This document shows positions 58,423-64,000 of a stretch of 64,000 nt of DNA, piece after piece. How positions within the stretch are numbered: the stretch's first letter is position 1; the number at the start of each line of letters is the position of its first letter. The stretch is from CAZVGZ01 sp964627605 (GTDB taxonomy: Bacteria > Latescibacterota > MWCZ01 > CAZVGZ01): the NCBI GenBank assembly GCA_964627605.1, contig CAZVGZ010000006.1:1-64000 (forward strand), written 5' to 3'. A program made the position numbers and the translations under genes. The notes beneath the pieces are model-generated. The model was not told the DNA's origin. It did not search any database and saw nothing but the letters and a program-made list of their open reading frames with translations.

Positions 58423-60543
58423 ATGTTCGGTGTATCAGATATCCAGATAGAGACCAGCCCATGGACGCCGCTCTGGCTGCTGGCAGGGGCGGTGTTAGTT
58501 TGGATGTCGTGGCGTCTCTACCGAGCCACCATTCCTCCCGTGCGACCTCTCTACAAGAACCTGTTGGCGTCGCTGCGAACTCTCGCGATTGTCGGCATTA
58601 CCACAGCTCTTTGCCAGCCGGTCATTCATCTGGTGCATGAGAGGACCCGGCCAGCCCGCGCACACATTCTGCTCGATCAGTCCCACAGTATGAGCGTTAC
58701 CGACGCGTTGGGAGCACGAGATGAGATCGTGCGTTCATTTGTTGACGGTCAAGGCGTTTTGGATCTCGCAGATCGGGCAGATGTAAGTTGGTTTGGATTC
58801 GGGATTTCGAGCGGGCCTATCGATCCAGACACCGCTGAGTTCGATGATGTCGGCACCGCTATCGGGGCAGCGATAGTCAACCAACGACGTCGCACGGTAC
58901 CTCCTGAGCGTCTAATAGTCGTCAGCGACGGTGCCAATACGTCAGGGCCCGACCCCATCGAAGCCGCAGCGGCGCTTGGCGCTCCTGTGGACGTGGTGGC
59001 GGTGGGAGACGACAAGGAGCCGCCTGACTTGAGGATCGGCACCGTTAGAAGCCCAGAGATCGCTGTAGCCGGGGAGCCATTCGATCTTGAGGTCACCATC
59101 AGCAACGGCTCTGTGGACCGCCGACGTGGACGGCTCTCAGTGATGCGCGAAGGTTCGGCAATATCAGACAGAAAGATTTCGCTTCCCCGATCTGGGCAAA
59201 AGAAGATCGAACGGGTGAGTATCACATTGCCCAAGCCCGGCACGGCGAGGTTGGAGGTACTGCTGGACCCGGCCCCCCAAGAGGTCACCACACAGAACAA
59301 CAGATGGTCCACCAACATCGAAGTCATGTCGGGGCGCACAAAGGTAGCTGTGATTGCGGACGCGCCCAGCGCCGATGTCGGATGGTTGATGCGCCGCCTT
59401 ACTAAGAGGGACCGAACCTCAGTCAGGTTGTGGCTCGTGCCGCAAAAAGGTCGCTTTGACCCCGTCAACCCGTTTTCCACCGACTCGCTTGATGCCCAGG
59501 ACATTGTGGTGCTGATGGGCGTAGGTGCCGACGTCCTGACGTCCAACGTATCCGACAACCTGCTGCGATATCTCAAAAACGGCGGCGCGGTTCTTATGGT
59601 AACCGGTATCCGCACCCCGCCGAAAAGCGGCCCATTCGCTGATGTTCTCCCGCTCCATGTCCGCCCCGCAAAATACCGCGTAGGAGAGGTTGCCCCGATG
59701 CTCTCAACCGCAGGGCTGATCCACCCTATTTTCGCCGATGACCTTTCGCTCGGTGTTTGGGCCAGCCTCTGGACCGATCTGCCGCCGCTACTCTCCAGTA
59801 TGACGGGGATGGTCGCCAAACCCAAAGGCGTAGTGCTACTGGAACATCGCGGTGAACCTCTCGCTGCAGCAGGGAGGATCGGGCGTGGTAAGATCGTTTT
59901 GGCAGGTATCTCCACGTTTTGGCGCTGGGACATGCTCTCCAAAGGCAACAACGAGGTAGTGGAGGTTGCGTGGGGGTTTTGGGGCAATCTGATCCGCTGG
60001 TTGGCAGTTCCGACGAACCTCAAGAGGGTTCGCATTCGCCCTGATAAAAGAGATATTAGGCTTGGAGAGACTGTCGGGTTCGATATTCAGGTCTACGACG
60101 AAGCGTTCTCCCCGCTGGATGGTGCCGATGTCACCGTCAATATCGGCGGGCAGGAGATTACAGCGAGAGCTGGCGGTCGCGGCCACTACCGAGTGTCGGT
60201 CTCAGCCTACGAGTCAGGCAACCGGAAAGCCGTTGCCACAGCGCAGTTCGGCGACAAGCAGATAGGCGAGGGCGTCTCTGTCTACTCCGTCAGCCCCTAC
60301 GGCGTTGAACAGAGCGAGACTCGTCAACGCCGGGAGCTTTTGGAGGCGATCGCCGAACGCTCTGGCGGCAGCTATGCCACAATCGCAAATTCGGACAGTC
60401 TGCTCGCGTCCATCGACCTTTCGCCGATACTCGAAAAAATCCGACGAGAGATTGATCCAGGTCGCAGCGGCTGGCTACTGGCGGGAATCCTATGTCTACT
60501 AGCGTCGGAATGGGCTTTGCGAAAATATTTTGGCATGTCCTGA
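58423..60543 (+). CDS. Large VWA/glutamine-amidotransferase-like membrane protein
   Basis: A 706-residue protein. Two N-terminal helices (WTPLWLLAGAVLVWMSW; LRTLAIVGITTALCQPVI) precede a VWA-like domain (HILLDQSHSMSVTDALGA, DDVGTAIGAAIVNQRR, LIVVSDGANTSGP), an Ig-like region, a class-I-GATase-like region (VIADAPSADVGWLMRRL, DAQDIVVLMGVGADVLT, LRYLKNGGAVLMVTG) and a C-terminal helix (WLLAGILCLLASEWAL). The MIDAS residues are mostly kept. It is the size and plan of large BatA-like proteins that pair with MoxR-DUF58 systems, lying 4 kb after the Bat locus here. The next gene overlaps its end. Confidence 0.88.
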   Translation: MFGVSDIQIETSPWTPLWLLAGAVLVWMSWRLYRATIPPVRPLYKNLLASLRTLAIVGITTALCQPVIHLVHERTRPARAHILLDQSHSMSVTDALGARDEIVRSFVDGQGVLDLADRADVSWFGFGISSGPIDPDTAEFDDVGTAIGAAIVNQRRRTVPPERLIVVSDGANTSGPDPIEAAAALGAPVDVVAVGDDKEPPDLRIGTVRSPEIAVAGEPFDLEVTISNGSVDRRRGRLSVMREGSAISDRKISLPRSGQKKIERVSITLPKPGTARLEVLLDPAPQEVTTQNNRWSTNIEVMSGRTKVAVIADAPSADVGWLMRRLTKRDRTSVRLWLVPQKGRFDPVNPFSTDSLDAQDIVVLMGVGADVLTSNVSDNLLRYLKNGGAVLMVTGIRTPPKSGPFADVLPLHVRPAKYRVGEVAPMLSTAGLIHPIFADDLSLGVWASLWTDLPPLLSSMTGMVAKPKGVVLLEHRGEPLAAAGRIGRGKIVLAGISTFWRWDMLSKGNNEVVEVAWGFWGNLIRWLAVPTNLKRVRIRPDKRDIRLGETVGFDIQVYDEAFSPLDGADVTVNIGGQEITARAGGRGHYRVSVSAYESGNRKAVATAQFGDKQIGEGVSVYSVSPYGVEQSETRQRRELLEAIAERSGGSYATIANSDSLLASIDLSPILEKIRREIDPGRSGWLLAGILCLLASEWALRKYFGMS

Positions 60544-61403
60544 TAGCCCTGTCGCTGACAGCAGGTTACGCTGTAGCGCAGATCGTAATTTCAGAGATTA
60601 TGTACGATTCACCAGGCGATGGGAAACAGCCCGAATACCTGGAGATCGCGAACATCGGGGTTGAGCCTATAGATGTCGGCGGATGGAAGATAACCGACGG
60701 CTCATCCACCGACGAGGTGATCGCTGACACCCAAGGGACGGTTATAGACGCTAGCCAATATGGCCTGATCCTCGATCCAGACTATTTTGGTGGGGACAGA
60801 GCATACGACCCGCTTCCATCAGGCGCGGTGATACTTACTATCACCTCAAAAGGCTTTGGTCGCGGCACCTTCGCGAACTCCACCGCCAGAATCATCAGCA
60901 TCATCAAGCCTGATAGCACGGTGGTGGGCAGTGTGTTATATCCTTTAGGAAACACTCCAGGGCACTCCACAGAGCGGATCGCACTGGACCAACCGTTTAG
61001 AAGAGGCAACTGGCAGCAATCAAAAGACCTCGGCGGCACTCCGGGACTACCGAACAGCTCGCCGACCAGCGTGATCCCACCGGTAATGATCCCCGAACCC
61101 AACGTGCCGGTCAAACTGACGGTCTCGCCCTCTCCAGCAGTTGGGCCTGTGACCATCTCCTATCAAATTCCAGCCTACGCAGCGACAGTAAGCGTGACGC
61201 TCTTCGCGCAAAACGGGCGCACTGTGCGCAGATTGGCGCATGGTCGCGCACTTTCCGGCGCAGACAATCTCATTTGGGATACGTTGGATGACAGAGGCAG
61301 GTCGGTCCCGACGGGCAGATATATCGTCCATCTGTCCGCTGTAAGCCCAGATGATCACATTCATCAAGCGATCACGACCGCCGCAGTTGCCCGACATCGG
61401 TAG
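60510..61403 (+). CDS. Lamin-tail-domain secreted protein with FlgD-like C-terminus
   Basis: A 297-residue secreted protein: a signal peptide (FWHVLIALSLTAGYAVAQ), a lamin-tail domain (IVISEIMYDSPGDGKQPEYL, IDVGGWKITDGSS; usual LTD strands) and a C-terminal FlgD-Ig/T9SS-sorting-like domain (ATVSVTLFAQNGRTVRRLAH, DNLIWDTLDDRGRSVPTGRY). Such C-termini direct proteins through type IX secretion in Bacteroidetes, though similar domains occur in phyla without it. It starts within the VWA gene (overlap 34 bases) and may be coupled to it. LolA follows. Confidence 0.8.
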   Translation: MGFAKIFWHVLIALSLTAGYAVAQIVISEIMYDSPGDGKQPEYLEIANIGVEPIDVGGWKITDGSSTDEVIADTQGTVIDASQYGLILDPDYFGGDRAYDPLPSGAVILTITSKGFGRGTFANSTARIISIIKPDSTVVGSVLYPLGNTPGHSTERIALDQPFRRGNWQQSKDLGGTPGLPNSSPTSVIPPVMIPEPNVPVKLTVSPSPAVGPVTISYQIPAYAATVSVTLFAQNGRTVRRLAHGRALSGADNLIWDTLDDRGRSVPTGRYIVHLSAVSPDDHIHQAITTAAVARHR

Positions 61404-61471
61404 TTTGGCCGGGTTATTGCGTATTTTCTGCTGTGTTGGTCGATAGAGTTCCGAACAGAGGAAAAAAGCAG

Positions 61472-62131
61472 ATGAGAAATCTGGTATCCGCGTTGGTACT
61501 GTTTGCGATGATCGGCGTGTCCACCGCAGCCACTGACGCCGCCGATGTTCTACGCCAGACGCGGGAGCGGTATGAGACAATAAACACGCTGTCCGTGCAG
61601 TTTGAGAACATTTTTTCGTTTGAGCAGGCAGGCATAGAGGAGCAGCAAGCCGATGGCCGGTTCTTGATGAAAAAACCGCACATGTTCCGCGTTGAGATGC
61701 CCGAACTGATTCAAGGCACCGACGGGACTGTGTTCTGGACTTACTCACCCGCGACGTCGCAGATTCAGATATACGACTACGATCCCGCCAAAACAGCCGT
61801 CCGTCCCGACAACTTTCTTACGGCATTCATCACCGACGAAGGCGCGACCTATCACGGTCAGGCGCGGATCGACCGGCAACGCTGCCACGTTGTAGAAGTC
61901 CGACCGTCAGACACCACCTCTGAAATCGAAGTGATAAAAGTCTGGATCGACCGCCGAAAATGGATCGCCAGAAAAGTCCTCTACACCAACCGCAACGGCA
62001 GCACAAATCTCTTCAATTTCACCGACATCCAGATCAACTCGGATGTCGCCGAAACTGAATTCAAATTCCAGCCCTCACCCAACACCGAAACGCTCGACTT
62101 CCGCCAACCGCCCGAACCAGCGGAACAGTAA
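61472..62131 (+). CDS. lolA: Outer-membrane lipoprotein carrier LolA
   Basis: A 219-residue periplasmic lipoprotein chaperone that carries lipoproteins from the Lol ABC complex to the outer membrane. A signal peptide (LVSALVLFAMIGVSTAA) precedes the LolA fold: TRERYETINTLSVQFEN, FLMKKPHMFRVEMPELIQGT, FWTYSPATSQIQIYDYDP, VIKVWIDRRKWIARKVLYT and NLFNFTDIQINSDVAETEF. Length is normal. The ATG follows AGAGGAAAAAAGCAG. It fits the many lipobox proteins of the window. Confidence 0.93.
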   Translation: MRNLVSALVLFAMIGVSTAATDAADVLRQTRERYETINTLSVQFENIFSFEQAGIEEQQADGRFLMKKPHMFRVEMPELIQGTDGTVFWTYSPATSQIQIYDYDPAKTAVRPDNFLTAFITDEGATYHGQARIDRQRCHVVEVRPSDTTSEIEVIKVWIDRRKWIARKVLYTNRNGSTNLFNFTDIQINSDVAETEFKFQPSPNTETLDFRQPPEPAEQ

Positions 62132-62209
62132 CCCCCCATCCCCCATTCCGCCATTCTTTTCACTGTCACCACACTGTCACTCCAAATCTTTTGATGCAGG
62201 TGATCCAAC

Positions 62210-62605
62210 GTGGCCGGACGGATGAAGCGATCGTATCAGCAGGCAAAGCCGAGAATCAAACGCCTATTGCCTCTTTTTGGCTGGGGCGCTCTCGTCGTCG
62301 GCATGGGATATGTCATATGGGCTGTGCTTACGTGGCTACCAGTCGCGATTGATCCAAAGTATATCGCTTACGAGGAAGTGAACGAATATCGGACGACACT
62401 CCTGTTGGTGCTAGCAGGTCTTGGCGCGGCGTTCGGACTCTACGTTGCGTGGCGAAGGTCACTGGCATCAACGGCACAGGCGGCTGCTCTGCTGTCCCAC
62501 TCAAAAGCCGTGTATGTGCAGGCGAGCGCCGCGCGTCCGGTTTGGCGCGGAAACAGGTGGCCTCAGCGACAACCGACGAACGCACCAAACTCCCCGAAGG
62601 CCTAA
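62210..62605 (+). CDS. Hypothetical two-helix membrane protein
   Basis: A 131-residue protein starting at GTG 62210 (ATG 62222 is an alternative). Two hydrophobic helices (WGALVVGMGYVIWAVLTWLP; LLLVLAGLGAAFGLYVAWRR) are followed by STAQAAALLS, a pattern seen at the N-terminus of pentapeptide-repeat membrane proteins, but those repeats are absent. The C-terminal part is Arg/Pro-rich and not convincing; another frame reads more naturally there (ERTKLPEGLINPATGKPTPPG, ending 62643), so a frameshift near 62540 is possible. The function is unknown. Confidence 0.5.
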   Translation: MAGRMKRSYQQAKPRIKRLLPLFGWGALVVGMGYVIWAVLTWLPVAIDPKYIAYEEVNEYRTTLLLVLAGLGAAFGLYVAWRRSLASTAQAAALLSHSKAVYVQASAARPVWRGNRWPQRQPTNAPNSPKA

Positions 62606-62646
62606 TCAATCCGGCGACAGGCAAGCCAACACCGCCCGGCTAACCC

Positions 62647-63042
62647 CTAAGGCCCCTTCTTCCCCTTCAAACTATCAGGAAGCACGAGGCGGTAGACGAC
62701 TTCACCGGGGCGGGCCATGCCGTAGCGTTCGCGGGCGAGGCGTTCAATGGCTGCGGAGTCTGACTTTAGGAGTTCGTTGACCTTTTCCAGGCGGGCTTTT
62801 TCTTGTTCTAAGCGAGCGACCTCTTCACGTAGGGCGTCGATCTCGACGTTGACGCGCCATATCTGATAGAAGCCGTCTTTGCCGCCGATAAAGATGTAGC
62901 CCAGGAGCAGCACGACACCAAAAGCGACGAGGAGCCTGCGTCGCCTGAAAGGGCTGTCGTCGCCAGATGGGTTTCGTGGCGAATTGGAGTCGCCGCGAAG
63001 ATTTTCCGGCGAATAGAACGGGTTATTCGCGAATCGCCCCAT
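62647..63042 (-). CDS. ftsB: Cell-division protein FtsB/DivIC-like
   Basis: A 131-residue septum-formation initiator-type protein: a basic, disordered N-terminus, one membrane helix (LLVAFGVVLLLGYIFIGG), a leucine-zipper coiled coil (IDALREEVARLEQEKARLEK) and the terminal motif LARERYGMARPGEVVYRLV, typical of FtsB/DivIC. It bridges FtsL and FtsQ in the divisome. The N-terminal extension is longer than in E. coli FtsB. Start at ATG 63042, overlapping the proA end by 20 bases; a TTG at 63048 is an alternative. Confidence 0.9.
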   Translation of the reverse strand: MGRFANNPFYSPENLRGDSNSPRNPSGDDSPFRRRRLLVAFGVVLLLGYIFIGGKDGFYQIWRVNVEIDALREEVARLEQEKARLEKVNELLKSDSAAIERLARERYGMARPGEVVYRLVLPDSLKGKKGP

Positions 63043-64000
63043 CGCCAAAGACCACCCACTTGTAAGTAGTCAGGTCAGCCGCGCCCATGGGACCACGGGC
63101 GTGGAGCTTGTCTGTGGAGATGCCGATCTCCGCGCCTAGACCGTATACGCCGCCATCAGAAAACCGGGTCGAGGCGTTGACCATCACGCTGGACGAATCC
63201 ACCGACGCCACAAAACGACGCGATGTCGTATAGTCCTGTGTAACAATCGCATCGGTGTGCTTGGAGCCGTGCTTGGTGATATGATCGACCGCATCATCCA
63301 TAGTGTCAACAATCTTGACCGCCAGAATCAGATCAAGATACTCAGTATCCCAATCCTCTTCGATTGCCTGCGCACACTGCGCATCGATCGCGCATGTTCG
63401 CGCACATCCGCGCAACTCGACACCAGCCTCGCGCATTTTCGGGAACAGGGAGCCGATAACCTCTTGCGCAACAGCATTATGTATCAGCAGCGTCTCTGCG
63501 GCGTTGCAGACACCAGGGCGCTGAACCTTTGCGTTGAAAGCGATGTCGTCGGCTTTCTTGAGATCGGCATCGGCATCTATGTAGACATGACAGTTACCTG
63601 AAAAATGCTTAATCACCGGGATCGTCGCAGCATCCACCACCGCACGTATCAGCCCCTCGCCGCCACGGGGGATGATAAGGTCCACCAGGCCCTCAGCCTG
63701 CGCTAAATGCGTCACCGTCTCGCGGTCGGTGATGTCGATCAACTGCACGGCATTTTCTGGAAGTCCGGCGTCTGTTCCGGCTTGGGAGAGCACTTCAGCC
63801 AACACCACGTTTGAGTGTATCGCCTCTGAGCCTCCGCGAAGAATACACGCGTTGCCTGATTTAAGACACAGGGCCGCAGCGTCGGCGGTGACGTTGGGCC
63901 GCGACTCGTAGATGATCCCAACAACACCAACAGGCACCCGCATTTTGCCCACATCGATGCCGGTGGGCCGTGTGACCATCCCCTCTATCGCGCCTACAGG
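63023..64000 (-). CDS. proA: Gamma-glutamyl phosphate reductase (ProA), 5' end outside window
   Basis: The C-terminal 325 or so residues of ProA, which reduces glutamyl-5-phosphate to the semialdehyde for proline. Motifs: MRVPVGVVGIIYESRPNVT, LCLKSGNACILRGGSEAI, LIIPRGGEGLIRAVVDAAT, KVQRPGVCNAAETLLIHN with the catalytic Cys, and FSDGGVYGLGAEIGIST. The frame continues without a stop through the right edge (codons P-V-G-A-I-E-G before the first internal Met), so the start lies beyond 64000. It overlaps ftsB at its 3' end. Confidence 0.96.
   Translation of the reverse strand, partial: PVGAIEGMVTRPTGIDVGKMRVPVGVVGIIYESRPNVTADAAALCLKSGNACILRGGSEAIHSNVVLAEVLSQAGTDAGLPENAVQLIDITDRETVTHLAQAEGLVDLIIPRGGEGLIRAVVDAATIPVIKHFSGNCHVYIDADADLKKADDIAFNAKVQRPGVCNAAETLLIHNAVAQEVIGSLFPKMREAGVELRGCARTCAIDAQCAQAIEEDWDTEYLDLILAVKIVDTMDDAVDHITKHGSKHTDAIVTQDYTTSRRFVASVDSSSVMVNASTRFSDGGVYGLGAEIGISTDKLHARGPMGAADLTTYKWVVFGDGAIRE

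Noticed and set aside
58749..60035. A 428-codon minus-strand frame opposite the VWA gene
   Set aside because: It is the antisense shadow of the VWA protein: Ser/Pro/Thr-rich with no domain, whereas the plus frame matches VWA and GATase-like motifs.
62449..62643. A plus-strand frame ending in ERTKLPEGLINPATGKPTPPG
   Set aside because: Could be the true C-terminus of the gene at 62210 after a frameshift, but no homologue pattern supports it as its own gene.
1..64000. CRISPR arrays, tRNA genes, insertion sequences, prophage or attachment sites
   Set aside because: No spaced direct repeats, no cloverleaf with a T-loop motif, no transposase or integrase, and no phage structural gene were seen on either strand by reading.

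Overview
The window reads as chromosomal DNA of a free-living, diderm (Gram-negative type) bacterium. It encodes LptD, LolA, many lipobox lipoproteins, TatC, SecDF, a DegP-type protease and FtsB, all for an envelope with an outer membrane. No plasmid, phage or insertion-sequence gene is visible. The mix of a complete Bat (aerotolerance-type) locus, GldA/F/G-like ABC genes, a lamin-tail protein with a FlgD-like C-terminal domain, a phytanoyl-CoA-dioxygenase-like protein and Gfo/Idh/MocA oxidoreductases suggests the FCB group or a neighbouring uncultured phylum such as Latescibacterota. This is inference from gene content; only about 40 bases of 16S rRNA lie in the window.

Layout. 1-580: 5' end of a 16S rRNA gene on the minus strand, with boxA and a near-consensus promoter, divergent from a TPR lipoprotein. 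0.6-7.6 kb: TPR lipoprotein, YjbQ-family protein, LptD, HU, a small lipoprotein with a strong terminator, a PhyH-type dioxygenase and an oxidoreductase. 7.6-12.4 kb (minus): an aromatic amino-acid cluster, trpA > chorismate mutase > broken DAHP synthase > UroD-like protein > tyrA > small membrane protein. 12.5-17.7 kb (minus): one large GH38 alpha-mannosidase gene with a C-terminal beta-propeller-like repeat region, split by two apparent frameshifts. 18.2-19.1 kb: UbiA-family prenyltransferase. 19.2-27.4 kb: arginine operon argR-C-B-D-G-(oxidoreductase)-H-argA with its own promoter and ARG-box-like palindromes. 27.4-30.2 kb (minus): moaC, degP and a possibly broken membrane protein. 30.4-36.7 kb: DUF4159 protein, FGE-like lipoprotein, tatC, secDF and an FmdB-like zinc ribbon.

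36.8-54.3 kb is the most notable block: about 17.5 kb of co-directional, often overlapping genes. In order they are a TPR lipoprotein, BatD-like protein, MoxR ATPase, DUF58 protein, TPR/SurA-like lipoprotein, ABC ATPase, ABC permease, GldG-like protein, DUF4340 protein, second BatD-like protein, BatA, BatB, BatC, BatD, BatE and a HEAT-repeat protein. Their overlaps and domains suggest one membrane-anchored, MoxR-remodelled VWA assembly coupled to an ABC exporter. Another VWA protein at 58.4 kb and the DUF4159 protein at 30.4 kb are likely relatives of this system. The rest of the window has a HAD hydrolase, an M20 amidohydrolase, a sigma factor fused to a methyltransferase, a lamin-tail protein, LolA, FtsB and the start of proA.

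Several genes look damaged: DAHP synthase (truncated and frameshifted), the GH38 gene (two frameshifts), trpA (no ATG, GTG or TTG start) and possibly a zinc-ribbon gene near 28 kb. Either these genes are decaying or this part of the assembly carries indel errors; reads over 10.5-17.8 kb and 27.4-28.0 kb would decide.
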